In this document: positions 11,899-21,542 of the stretch, piece after piece
Position numbering within the stretch: the stretch's first letter is position 1
Layout: every line of letters starts with the position of its first letter
Source of the DNA: Tritrichomonas musculus
Taxonomy: Eukaryota; Parabasalia; Tritrichomonadida; Tritrichomonadidae
Reading direction: 5' to 3'
Assembly (NCBI GenBank): GCA_039105265.1
Contig: JAPFFF010000018.1
Coordinates: 2,418,001-2,482,000 of the forward strand
DNA length: 64,000 nt
Made by a program: the position numbers and the translations under genes
Notes under the pieces: generated by a model
Databases searched by the model: none
Told to the model about the DNA's origin: nothing
The model's input: only the letters and a program-made list of their open reading frames with translations

Positions 11899-13265
11899 AT
11901 GAATATCCAATTCAAAAAATTGACACAAAAACGTTTAATTTTTAACAAAATGAATATCATAGAAAAGCTTCAACAAAATACTTCATTTAGGCCAAATGGT
12001 GCACCATTTATTCTCAATTTCAATCAATACAATTACAAATATGTTAAATATTTAAAAAAAACACAACATTTCAAATATGTTTGCGAGAATGGTTATAATA
12101 GGCATAAAAAAATCGAAGAAAGGTGTCCTGCATATATTTTGGTTTCCTTTGAAGTTGTAAAAAAAACAGAGAATGAAGAAGAAGTTAAGCTTGGACAAAT
12201 TATACAAATGAATGTTCAACATAATTGTATAAAAGAAATAGGAACAACAAATAAGTTTATAAAAGATTCTGAACTCAAAAGCAAAATAGATGAAATTTAT
12301 TACTCTCAAATGCTTCGACCAAACCAAAGCCAAATAATAACACAATTGACAAAAAAAATAAACAGTGAAAACAATGAAGAAGAGAGTAAAATACCAATTT
12401 CTCAAAGAATTGTTTATAATCAATGGTCAAAATTAAATAGAGATAACAAAATAAATGATACTGATTTTGGAAAGATAAGACAAACAAATCGTAAAACGGA
12501 TTTCGAACTTTTTAAATTCCGTTGTTCAAATTTTCCGGTTGGAAAGAATTTATTTATTTGTTATAGTTCAAAATTTCAATAGTCATTAATTCAAAAATCT
12601 TCATTTATTTTTATCGATGGAACTTTCGATGTTACTCCAGATGGATTTGAACAGGTTTTGGTGCTTTTAGGACGAACTGAACACATGAATATTCCATTGG
12701 CTCATTTTTTATTACCAAACAAAGAAAAAAAGACTTATGAACTTGCTTTTTTGATGTTTATAAATTCAATTAAAAAAGGATTTCAAAATGGAGCTACTTT
12801 TATTACAGATTTCGAACTTGGAGAATCAAATGCTGTCAAAAAATTTTAATGAATGAAACTCATATTTTTCAGTATTGTTATTTTCATTTTTCACAAATAA
12901 TGAGAAGGTATTTCGATAAATATCAGAAATTTGAATTTTTAGATAAGTTAAAGAATATCAGTTATTTACTACCATTTATTTCAGAAAGGTTATTAAATAC
13001 AGTTATCAAAGTATTATCTCAATGGGAAATCACAGATCAATTTTCACTTTATTTTGAGTATAATTTTAAAAATAAATATAGGTTCAATGATTGGAATGTT
13101 TATAATAAAATTAATAAAGATATTATTACAAATAACGTAGCCGAAAGTCATAATGCAAAATTGAAAGATCGAATTGGACATCATCCTACATTAGTAAATT
13201 TCGAAGAAATAATACACCAAAATACAAGAAATTTCACCAAACATAACAAAAACTCAGGTTCGTAG
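11899..13265 (+). pseudogene. MULE transposase of element B, two breaks
   Basis: Mutator-family DDE transposase of about 455 residues if intact. In order: a zinc-finger DNA-binding region with Cys and His ligands (around KYVCENGYNRHKK, ERCPAY, VQHNC), then the catalytic core with FIDGTF (first Asp), FITDFE (second Asp), a CYFHFSQ Cys/His motif and NNVAESHNAKL (catalytic Glu). There is one in-frame TAG at 12580-12582, after which the same frame continues, and one frame change at about 12847-12851, where TAA ends the second part and the third part resumes one base off. Only two lesions suggests recent death or a partly degraded copy. Confidence 0.88.
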
Positions 13266-13739
13266 TTGGTTTAATAACATATGAATAAGATTTAGAATTC
13301 TCAATTTTTCAAAATATCTTTTTTTTTTTTTTTTTCTCTTTTCTTTAAAAAACTTTACTATTTTATTAACATTTATACAATTTTGAAAGTTCGTTATTAT
13401 CTACATTTTAATTAAGCTCACTTTTTTTTAATGAAGATTTCAATAATTTTTTAAGGATGAAAGATTTTATACGATTTAAATCAATTTCTAATAATTATTT
13501 TTATTACATTTCTTATTTTGTATAACATTTTAAATAAGTTCACTTTTTTATAGAGATTGTTTGATATTTTATAGAAAAAAAAAAAGAATTGATGAATCTG
13601 AAATAAATTTTTAATAATAATTCTGATTGTACTTCTTTGTGAATAAATCATTTTCCTTAATTTCACTTTTTTTTTTTTTTGTTTTTGATGATTGTCTGAA
13701 ATTTTGAAGGAAAAAAATAAATAGTTATTATATTCGATA
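13266..13739. other. non-coding spacer between transposase and right arm of B
   Basis: Very AT-rich with long T runs (13320-13337, 13667-13680). I see no gene. It includes the transposase 3' region. Confidence 0.5.
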
Positions 13740-14957
13740 TATAAATAATGATTTATTAATAATTTAATTGATCTTTTTATTTTTTGAGTATTTTTTAGTT
13801 GATCGTTTTAAATTATATAAAAAAAAATTGAAAAAACAAAAAAAAGGTTATAACAATTTATATCTAAATAATGATTTATTAATAATTTAATTGATCTTTT
13901 TATTTTTTGAGTATTTTTTAGTTGACCGTTTTAAATTATATAAAAAAAAATTGAAAAAACAAAAAAAAGGTTATAACAATTTATATCTACATAATGATTT
14001 ATAAATAATTTAATTGATCTTTTTCTTTTTTGAGTATTTTTAAGTTGATCGTTTTAAATTATATAAAAAAAAATTGAAAAAACAAAAAAAAGGTTATAAC
14101 AATTTATATCTACATAATGATTTATAAATAATTTAATTGATCTTTTTCTTTTTTGAGTATTTTTAAGTTGATCGTTTTAAATTATATAAAAAAAAATTGA
14201 AAAAACAAAAAAAAGGTTATAACAATTTATATCTAAATAATGATTTATTAATAATTTAATTGATCTTTTTCTTTTTTGAGTACTTTTAAGTTGATCGTTT
14301 TAAAAAAGATTGAAAAAACAAAAAAATTATTATACTAAAATAAATTTATAATATCAAGCCTCATTCTGCATCTTTGTTTGATATTAATCTCACTTTGTTC
14401 TTTAAGAAAATCGTTTTAAATTTTTAAATATCCGTTTAAAATTAATATTTATATCAAATTTTATATTTTTGTGAGAGCATTCAAATCAGAGTATTCAAAA
14501 TATGGATTTTTTTTTATTCTTTCAATATATTCTGAGGTAGATTATAACAATTTTAAAACACAAATATTTTTTTACTCTCAGCTAGCTTCTAAATTTTCAT
14601 ATGACAGAATAATTAAGTATATTATAAACAACCATTTTAAACCAATAAATTGAATTATTATGAAAATTATATAATATTTGAATATTTGCAAAAAAAAGGA
14701 TGAAAAAGAGACAGAACAATCGATTCCACGGCAAACAAAGCAAATTACCAGAAATAAAATACTTTATAAAGGATTTTGAGCCAAAAAAGTTAGAAATGAA
14801 GATAGAAAAATTTTGTATAAGCAAGCCACTTTTTATTTAGTTTATTTGGGTGCAAAATAGGTGCAATAATAAAATTTGGGTGCAAAACCGATTTGGGGTG
14901 CATTTTTTGAATACCTATTTGGCCGGGGTGCATTTTGGGTGCACATAAATAATTCCC
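13740..14957 (-). repeat. right terminal inverted repeat of element B
   Basis: Inverted copy of 6574-8035. It contains about five units of the 121-bp tandem repeat (13741-14330), two fewer than the left arm, which accounts for the length difference. The outer 'gggtgca' repeats near 14850-14942 mirror those of the left end. Confidence 0.88.
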
Positions 14958-14965
14958 TGAATTAA
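14958..14965. repeat. right target-site duplication of element B
   Basis: TGAATTAA, identical to 6566-6573, followed at once by the resumed left arm of element A (AGTCTAAAATATTTC). Confidence 0.9.
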
Positions 14966-15124
14966 AGTCTAAAATATTTCATCTAATTCGTCATTAAAAT
15001 ATTCTATTCCCTCAAAAGTTTATCTCAAAAAGTCTCTCAATTTATAACTAACTAGAAAAACATTTATACCAAAAAATCAAATTATTATGGCTATGTCTCG
15101 AACTTTTTTGATCAAAAAATCTTT
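14966..15124. repeat. inner part of left arm of element A
   Basis: Reverse complement of about 16051-16209. Together with 6396-6573 it makes the full left inverted repeat of element A, displaced by more than 8 kb by the insertion of B. Confidence 0.85.
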
Positions 15125-16050
15125 AAAATAACCTTTTAAGTGGTACTTATTATTACAATTAATCGTAATAGATATATTAAAAAAACTTCAAAATATGCAA
15201 TTGAATTTCTTTCTTTTAATATTATTGTTCATTCAATCTAAAATACATGTATATCATATTTATTATTTAGAAATGGAATTGATTCATAGTAATGTTGAAT
15301 AATATAATTATTATTTTTTTGTAGAAAAATTATATTTTATTTTTAATACGTAAATTCCATAGAATAATCTTATGTTAAAGCATATATTCTATAGATGGTA
15401 TGAATTTCTTTATTTCTTTATGATCTTCTATAGACAAAAAGCTTCGTTTGCTTACCGTAAAAGTGCCAAAAGATTGATTTTAAAATTATTAATCAATTAA
15501 TATATCTTGATAAAAAAATATTTTTGTTTAAAATAATAGATTAATTAATTTAAAATAACTATTTTAGATATTATATTTATTTATCAAATTTAATTTTTAT
15601 ATATAAAAGATTAGAATTAGAAAATGTAAAATGAATATTCATTTTGCATTGATAGCTCATCTTTTTTTAGAGCAATGAAAAGTTTATTTTATAATAGTGT
15701 ATCGTATTTACTTTATAAAAAACTTGAAATTTTTAGATCAATCTTTTTGAAAATAAAAAAAGTATGCGAAGCTATTTTTATTCATAAATTATATATGATA
15801 TTTAATAAGAAAAGTTTAAAAATAAGTATAGAAACTATTACAATTTTAAAGAAAATTGAGAATCTATAATACATATTAATTCATGATTGGCCTTTTAATG
15901 TAAAATGGAAATTAATTTTCAAAAAAAGATATTTTGGGAGATATAACCTACTTTATCCTAGAAAAAGGATCTCTTTTCTACAAGAAAAAAAAATATATTT
16001 CAAAAAAAAGACTTTTTGATTTTTTAAAAAAGAGTATTTGTCATAATTTC

Positions 16051-16387
16051 AAAGATTTTTTGATCAAAAAAGTTCGAGACATAGCCATAATAATTTGATT
16101 TTTTGGTATAAATGTTTTTCTAGTTAGTTATAAATTGAGAGACTTTTTGAGATAAACTTTTGAGGGAATAGAATATTTTAATGACGAATTAGATGAAATA
16201 TTTTAGACTTTAATTCAATTTAATGATTTTTTGAGATAAACTTTTTAGACTTAAAATTAAATTAAAGATTTTTTGAGATAAACTTTTTAGACTTTAAATC
16301 AAATTAATGATTTTTTGAGATAAACTTTTTAGACTTTAAGTCATATTTACGACTTTTTAGGAGATCAAGTTCGAGTCCACCTATAAC
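16051..16387. repeat. right arm of element A
   Basis: Uninterrupted inverted repeat that pairs with 6396-6573 plus 14966-15124. It shows the continuous sequence across the site where B landed in the other arm. Confidence 0.85.
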
Positions 16388-16395
16388 TTGATGAA
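16388..16395. repeat. right target-site duplication of element A
   Basis: TTGATGAA, one mismatch from TTGGTGAA at 6388-6395. Confidence 0.7.
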
Positions 16396-16568
16396 TCAAA
16401 TAACAACAATAATTAAATAAAAAAATAATAATTTTAAAGTATCCAGCGTTATTATTTGGTCAAAGAAGAAAAGAAAAAATAATTTTTCCAAACTATTTTA
16501 ATACCAACAATTTTTTTTTTTTTTTATGACTATATAATTTTTGAAAAAATATTTTGTCAACAAATAAA

Positions 16569-18536
16569 ATGGAGGAGGTAGATAATTATCTCAGTAAAAA
16601 TAATTTTAAATTAGAAAATGACAATTTCTCTCAACCACAAGGTTCTTTAAGAGATCACAAAGCAACAGATACTACTTATGATATTATTTCAACGGAAGTT
16701 ATCGATGATAAGGACAAAAATATAGTCTATCGCAAAGTAGTAATTCCACTGCCAAACGAAGAAGATTATCACTTAAAAATCAAAAATTTTGTTTATATCA
16801 CTGGAAGCAACCCTCTTTTCGGAGGATGTAAAGGGTACTTTCAAAAAGAAAATGAATTTTATTTATATCTTTATAATTATTCGTTCAATTGTTCGCTTTT
16901 AGAAGAATTTAGCAGAAAAGGAAGTAGAAGGAATGGATTGATGAAAAGCGAAACCATTTTTTATTTAGTTGCATGCCTTGAGTATTTGCATTCTATGGAT
17001 GTAACATATAGATTTGTTCGTCCAGAATCAATCGTATACAATGATGGTGAACCATTTTTTACTACATTTGGATATTCTTCGTCAATTTTAAATTGCAAAA
17101 AATCACTTTTAAAAGAATATAATTACAATACTCCTCTTAATATTATAAATTCTGGAGATTTAGATTGCAGCTTTTCTTCAGATGTTTATGCTTTTGGCAT
17201 ACTATTAAATCAGATGATTGTTTTTAATAATCAACCACAAACAGTAAATAATGTTAGTTTTAAAAATTGCAAATGCGAGAAATTAAAAAGTTTGTTCAAA
17301 GAATGTTTCTGTGAAGATCCAGATGAACGTCCAACTTTTTCAAAAATTCTAAAAGATCTTCTCTCATTTAAAGAGCCTCTTTTTGAAGGCTGTGACATGG
17401 ACACATATAATGAATATTGTAAAAAAATTCTTAAACTTACTTACTATGACGAAGAAATTAGTATTAATGATGATGAACCAAGAAAATTATATATTTATGC
17501 TTCAAGAAAAATTAATGCATTGAATGAAGATTATGATATCGACAGAGATCTCTATCTATCTAATTTTGTTAGATCAGAAAAAGAAATAATTGAAAAATAT
17601 TTAGAAAAATCTGCACAAAGCAAATTTTTACCGGCCATTTACAAATATTCATGCTATCTTAATTCAGAACTAGTACCAAAAGATGAACCAATTAAGTATA
17701 TGAAGGAAGCAGCAGATTGCGGAATACCAATAGCTTATTATAAATGCGGACAAATGTATGACCAAATAGGTGATCATAAATCAGCTATTGCTGCTTACCA
17801 AAGAGGAAAAAATCATGGAGATCAAATGTGCAATTTGAAATGTCTTGAAGAAAAAATTAGAACAGATTGTTCAAATGATGATATTAATGAACTAAATAAA
17901 ATGAAATCGATTAAAGATAGCAACATTAGTGAAGAAGCAAAACTATTTGATGCTATTAGACAATTTAAAGGATATGGCTGTGAAATTAGTAAACCAGCCT
18001 CTTTTGTAATTCCTGAAACGTTAAATAATGCTAATAATGAAATAATTGGAAGGGCACATTATCTTTATGCGGTTATTCGACATTTAAATGTTATTCCAAT
18101 TGAAATCGAACAGAACTCAAATACATTTTTAGTATTTAAAGATGAGTGTGATGAAACTTGTATAGAACATTTGGAAAAAGCAACAGAAGCTTTTTATGAG
18201 CCAGCCACTGCTGAATATGTCATAATACTTGTTAAAAAAGGAAAAATTGATGAAGCCAAAAAAGTCCTCCAAAGATACTTTAAGCATACAAGATGCAAGC
18301 ATGATTATTCAAAAATTCGAATTCAGTATGCATATGCAAAGTATCTTGAAGCAAACAATCAGATTAAAAAATCACTTAGTTTATATAAAAATTGTGCAGA
18401 TAAAGGAATACCTGAAAGCTGCGATGATTATATAAGGATATACAAAGAGCAAGACAGCCATATGAATTCAGTTGTTTCATATTACGAAAAACGTGCTAAA
18501 AACTTACGAGCCAATGATACTAAGATCACTATATAA
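16569..18536 (+). CDS. protein kinase-like (predicted pseudokinase) with Sel1-type repeats
   Basis: 655 residues from the ATG at 16569. The frame is open to 16554, but that codon is TTG. The N-terminal 100-290 residues have the fold pattern of a TKL-type kinase C-lobe: an ECLEYLHS-like helix, a catalytic-loop position reading YRFVRPESIV where HRDLKPENIL is expected, TTFGYSS where DFG is expected, and an SSDVYAFGILL helix followed by a CFCEDPDERPTF motif. The catalytic Asp and the metal-binding Asp are both missing, and no clear VAIK lysine is seen, so phosphotransfer is unlikely. The C-terminal half has Sel1-like helical repeats (for example YKCGQMYDQIGDHKSAIAAY). A scaffold or signalling adaptor role is inferred. 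Divergent to the B56 gene, now separated by the nested transposons. Confidence 0.8.
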   Translation: MEEVDNYLSKNNFKLENDNFSQPQGSLRDHKATDTTYDIISTEVIDDKDKNIVYRKVVIPLPNEEDYHLKIKNFVYITGSNPLFGGCKGYFQKENEFYLYLYNYSFNCSLLEEFSRKGSRRNGLMKSETIFYLVACLEYLHSMDVTYRFVRPESIVYNDGEPFFTTFGYSSSILNCKKSLLKEYNYNTPLNIINSGDLDCSFSSDVYAFGILLNQMIVFNNQPQTVNNVSFKNCKCEKLKSLFKECFCEDPDERPTFSKILKDLLSFKEPLFEGCDMDTYNEYCKKILKLTYYDEEISINDDEPRKLYIYASRKINALNEDYDIDRDLYLSNFVRSEKEIIEKYLEKSAQSKFLPAIYKYSCYLNSELVPKDEPIKYMKEAADCGIPIAYYKCGQMYDQIGDHKSAIAAYQRGKNHGDQMCNLKCLEEKIRTDCSNDDINELNKMKSIKDSNISEEAKLFDAIRQFKGYGCEISKPASFVIPETLNNANNEIIGRAHYLYAVIRHLNVIPIEIEQNSNTFLVFKDECDETCIEHLEKATEAFYEPATAEYVIILVKKGKIDEAKKVLQRYFKHTRCKHDYSKIRIQYAYAKYLEANNQIKKSLSLYKNCADKGIPESCDDYIRIYKEQDSHMNSVVSYYEKRAKNLRANDTKITI

Positions 18537-18823
18537 GCAAATCTGATGAAATTATCATAATTCCTTATTGATTTTTAATAGAACACTTATTTACTATGGA
18601 ATTATTTTATATTGTTAATATTTGATTCCAAAATAAATGAATTTTAAATAAAATTCATATTGTATTTCTTATCTCCACGTAAACAAAAGTATGAATTATA
18701 TATGAATTAATAAAATTGTCATATGGTATTAAGCCGCCTTTTTATTGATATAAAAATATGCAAATAATAGTATAATATATAAATATATAAAATATAAAAG
18801 AATATATAAAATATCTAAATGAA

Positions 18824-20116
18824 CTAGGCAAATGGCTCAAAAGAATATTTGGGCAAATTCGAATAATTATCTAATACTTTCTCTAAATTTTTGTCATGAT
18901 TAATTGTTTCTACATGCACATACGCATGTTCAATATCTTCTATTTTTTCAAGTCTCTTTTTCAAGGTATCAGCGATATAGCAAGTTACTTCCGAGCTAGT
19001 TTTATTATCAATAACGATGCTTACTTCGCAAAAATAACTCGGCCCAATTTGAAAAGCGACGATGCCAGATACAGATTTGATAAGCGGATGATGATGAGCT
19101 GCTACATAAGTTAAATTTCGAATTAGATTTGGTTCTGCTTGAATACCAATCAGCATTTTTGCATTTTCTAAAGCATTTTTGGACCAGGAATTGAGAACAA
19201 ATAGTGATAATAATAATCCTCCTGCAGAATCCATCCACCAATGAAAATGCTCACCTCCCCAATACATAAAAAGTCCAAATGAATTGGTAAATACATCATT
19301 CCGATGATCTTCGGCTAAAGTTAACGTGATTGGATGATTTAGCCATGTATATACAATCCACATGCATAATTTAACAAATATTGTTAAAAACATGATGCGA
19401 ATAGCAACACTTGTGGTTGGTGGAGCGATTTCATGTTCTAATAATGAATGTAAACATTGCATTATTATGAAAATTGCACAGCAACTCATTAAAATAGAAA
19501 AAACAAGAATACCAACAGTTGAAATTCGAGATTTTCCGACTGGATATTTGATTTTATCTTCTTCTGTTGTTTTTGAGTAGACAGCTGTACATGATATTAT
19601 AATTCCTGCAACAAGATCAAGACATGAGTCAGCAAGTGATGACATAATTGTATATGAAGATGAAGATGACATTGCCAGCGCTTTTCCGATAAGAAGCATT
19701 AAATTGAGTCCAAATGAACAGTAGGTGGCACACCGAATTGAAAAGTTAACTTCATTTTTATCTTCAAGTAAGCTGTCTGAATCTGGGAGATGATTTAACT
19801 GATCCATGACATTGATCCATTCATTCACAGAATGATAATATTTTTGAATTTGGCGTTGCTTTGTTGTTTTAAAACTATACTTATGACCTTTGTTTTGCTT
19901 ATTAAAATATTGCAATTCTGCAGATAGTTTTTCTACTGATGATGATGGAACTATCTGTGAAAAACTATTTTTAAAAGGACACTCTGGATCAAACTGTGAG
20001 CCGTATTTTTTCATGCAGTTGTCGCATAATGGTAATGAATTAGATTTGTCTGCTGGCTGATGACATATAAAGCAAGGAACACGATGACGTGCTAATGATA
20101 AATCAGATTTCAACAT
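18824..20116 (-). CDS. cation diffusion facilitator (Mn-type CDF) transporter
   Basis: 430 residues. CDF transporters exchange divalent metal for protons across organelle or plasma membranes. The membrane core has LADSCLDL with Asp163 and Asp167 (DxxxD on TM2) and DHRNDVFTN with His271 and Asp274 (HxxxD on TM5), plus Asp296 in WMDSAGG. DxxxD in TM2 and the nearby YPVGKSR motif are features of the Mn/Fe-transporting branch related to plant MTP8-11, so manganese is the best guess. The C-terminal domain (about 320-420) fits the cytosolic dimerisation fold. Unusually, the N-terminus carries CxxC at 15-18 and CxxC at 31-34, a possible small zinc finger absent from ordinary CDFs. Confidence 0.87.
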   Translation of the reverse strand: MLKSDLSLARHRVPCFICHQPADKSNSLPLCDNCMKKYGSQFDPECPFKNSFSQIVPSSSVEKLSAELQYFNKQNKGHKYSFKTTKQRQIQKYYHSVNEWINVMDQLNHLPDSDSLLEDKNEVNFSIRCATYCSFGLNLMLLIGKALAMSSSSSYTIMSSLADSCLDLVAGIIISCTAVYSKTTEEDKIKYPVGKSRISTVGILVFSILMSCCAIFIIMQCLHSLLEHEIAPPTTSVAIRIMFLTIFVKLCMWIVYTWLNHPITLTLAEDHRNDVFTNSFGLFMYWGGEHFHWWMDSAGGLLLSLFVLNSWSKNALENAKMLIGIQAEPNLIRNLTYVAAHHHPLIKSVSGIVAFQIGPSYFCEVSIVIDNKTSSEVTCYIADTLKKRLEKIEDIEHAYVHVETINHDKNLEKVLDNYSNLPKYSFEPFA

Positions 20117-20224
20117 TCAACTTTTTCAAAATCGAGCAAAACAAAAAACAAAACAAAAAAAAAAAACGTTATTATCCAAACAAAAAAACAATTAGTTAAC
20201 GTAAACATTATAAGGCGAAATATT

Positions 20225-20230
20225 TCACTA
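20225..20230 (+). promoter_or_regulatory. initiator-like motif of NatD gene
   Basis: TCACTATAAAA, 18-24 nt upstream of the ATG at 20249. It fits the parabasalid initiator pattern. The divergent CDF gene begins only 132 bp away. Confidence 0.5.
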
Positions 20231-20248
20231 TAAAAGATCATTGAGCTA

Positions 20249-20905
20249 ATGCCTCCAAAGACGAAAGCACAACTTCGAAAAGAGAAAAAACTTCAAGAAA
20301 CAGAAGAAATCAATAAAAAGATTCAGAAATGCAAAGAAGCTAATGAAAACCCTGACAATTTAGCTGATTTACCGATGTTCAAACATTTTGATAAAAACGG
20401 AATTAAGGCAACTTTAAATTACTACCAACAGCTACTTGAAGAATTTAAAGACTGGGTTTTTGATCTTACAAAAAGAAATATGCAAGAGTTATACGAAAAA
20501 ACTTGGGGATGGAACGAATCAAAGAAAAAACATGAACTATACGATAACGTGGCTCGCTACTTAATTCTTATTTCTGATGATAACAAACCACTTGGATTTG
20601 TAAATCTTCGATTTGAGTATGAAAATTCAGTTTTAAGAGAATATATTTTTGAATTTCAAGTTGAGCCTGAGTATCACAGAAAAGGTATTGGCCGCTTCTT
20701 AATGCAAGCTTCTGAATTCATTGCATTAAAAAGGGGCATGGAGTGCATAATGCTCACAGTTTTCAGAATCAACGAAGGAGCACTTGCATTTTATCGCTCG
20801 ATGAATTATGCCCCACATCCAATATCTCCATCAATTGCAGATCCAGCTCATCCTACTGATTATGATTATGAAGTTTATTACAAATCTCTTGTTAAAAAGA
20901 AGTAA
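20249..20905 (+). CDS. NAA40: N-alpha-acetyltransferase 40 (NatD) homologue, GNAT family
   Basis: 218 residues. NatD acetylates the N-terminal Ser of histones H4 and H2A. The match runs along the protein: basic helical N-terminus, YEKTWGWNESKKKHELYDN (the family's WGW...K..E...D stretch), an LGFVNLRFEYE strand, FQVEPEYHRKGIGRFLMQ with the acetyl-CoA-binding RKGIGRF at 144-150, and MLTVFRINEGALAFYRSMNY followed by SPS and DYEVYYKSL. Human NAA40 has a very similar arrangement and is about 237 residues long. The start is the first ATG, behind an initiator-like motif. It shares a short divergent promoter with the CDF gene. Presence of NatD implies that the histone tail retains its Ser-Gly-Arg type start in this organism. 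Confidence 0.85.
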   Translation: MPPKTKAQLRKEKKLQETEEINKKIQKCKEANENPDNLADLPMFKHFDKNGIKATLNYYQQLLEEFKDWVFDLTKRNMQELYEKTWGWNESKKKHELYDNVARYLILISDDNKPLGFVNLRFEYENSVLREYIFEFQVEPEYHRKGIGRFLMQASEFIALKRGMECIMLTVFRINEGALAFYRSMNYAPHPISPSIADPAHPTDYDYEVYYKSLVKKK

Positions 20906-21014
20906 AGAATAAAATTCTTATAACTTTTTCAGTTTATAAAATCTCTTTTCAATTAGAATTATCTTATTCATTTAATATTTCAATATAATTCAAAAAGCAG
21001 GTATTTTAATTTAT

Positions 21015-21020
21015 TCACAT
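21015..21020 (+). promoter_or_regulatory. initiator-like motif of small membrane protein gene
   Basis: TCACATC followed by a run of A up to the ATG at 21037, giving a leader of about 20 nt. Confidence 0.45.
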
Positions 21021-21036
21021 CAAAAAAAAAAAAAAA

Positions 21037-21270
21037 ATGGCTCAGCAAGCTGTTCCACCAAGCTTAATTTCATATTCACCCACCCCAGAACCTAAAGGAT
21101 ATCAATCGTCATTTATATTAGCTTTTGTAGTTGCAATCGTTATTGGTGTTGTTGGTTTAATCATTTCAATAATTGCGACATTTACATGCGTAAGGCCTGT
21201 AGCTGACTCGCTTAAAAATAATAGAAAAGAAATCAATTTGGAAGATTTCGAGAGCTCAGATGATTATTAA
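21037..21270 (+). CDS. small single-pass membrane protein, unknown function
   Basis: 77 residues. After a Pro-rich N-terminus (1-22), one strong hydrophobic segment runs from about residue 25 to 50 (FILAFVVAIVIGVVGLIISI). It is followed by a short basic stretch (KNNRKE) and an acidic tail (NLEDFESSDDY). With positive charge after the membrane segment, the likely orientation is N-out, C-in. The acidic tail could be a sorting signal. No family recognised. Composition and a clear initiator ahead of the ATG support it as a real gene despite its size. Confidence 0.65.
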   Translation: MAQQAVPPSLISYSPTPEPKGYQSSFILAFVVAIVIGVVGLIISIIATFTCVRPVADSLKNNRKEINLEDFESSDDY

Positions 21271-21542
21271 CTTTTTACGGTTAATTAGGATGATTAGTTG
21301 TATATGGTTGTTACAAAAATAATTACTGTTTTTTTTTATTAGTTTATTTTAGTTTTTTAAATCAATATTACTGTAATTCCAAAGATAATTTAAGTTTTTA
21401 TGACATGACTTATTTGATTTTTTATTTATTTGAGTGTCCTTATTTAGTTTTTCTTTGATGAAATAGGATTTATATTTTAAAATCAAATAATAACAAAAAA
21501 TTCAAACATTATTTTATACAAACAAATAATAATATATATTTC

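Larger units (their letters stand above)
6574..14957 (+). mobile_element. element B: 8.4-kb Mutator-like (MULE) transposon with long inverted ends and passenger gene
   Basis: Element B begins GGGATATTG at 6574 and its right end is the inverted GGGAATTAT at 14957. It is flanked by perfect 8-bp repeats TGAATTAA. The left inverted arm runs 6574 to about 8035 and the right arm about 13740-14957. Outer parts of the arms encode identical dummy frames of 75 and 60 codons in both copies, so the arms are nearly identical. The arms also hold different numbers of a roughly 121-bp tandem repeat. The interior carries a passenger gene (8226-9169), minisatellites, and a transposase on the plus strand (11899-13265). 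Long G-starting ends, an 8-bp duplication and the transposase type all fit a MULE. The transposase has two breaks, so this copy is probably immobile. Confidence 0.9.
6396..16387. mobile_element. element A: non-autonomous DNA transposon with about 336-bp inverted ends, interrupted by element B
   Basis: Element A starts GTTATAGGTGGACTCG at 6396 and ends with the reverse complement at 16387. Its left arm is split: 6396-6573, then it resumes at 14966-15123. The right arm is the matching inverted copy at about 16052-16387. Without the insert and one duplicated site, A is about 1600 bp. The outer arm contains three direct repeats of about 42 bp sharing AAGTCTAAAAAGTTTATCTC (from about 6446, 6489 and 6531). 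The interior (15125-16050) has one 64-codon frame at 15675-15869 that resembles nothing known, so A probably depends on a transposase made elsewhere. The 8-bp target duplication fits MULE or hAT elements. Confidence 0.8.

Noticed and set aside
15675-15869. 64-codon frame in the interior of element A as a transposase
   Set aside because: Too short, no DDE or zinc motifs, and composition typical of translated AT-rich DNA.
16361-16387. Possible tRNA 3' end (GTTCGAGTCC) at the end of element A
   Set aside because: The loop motif is present, but the five bases on each side cannot form a T stem, and no A box, anticodon arm or acceptor stem is seen.
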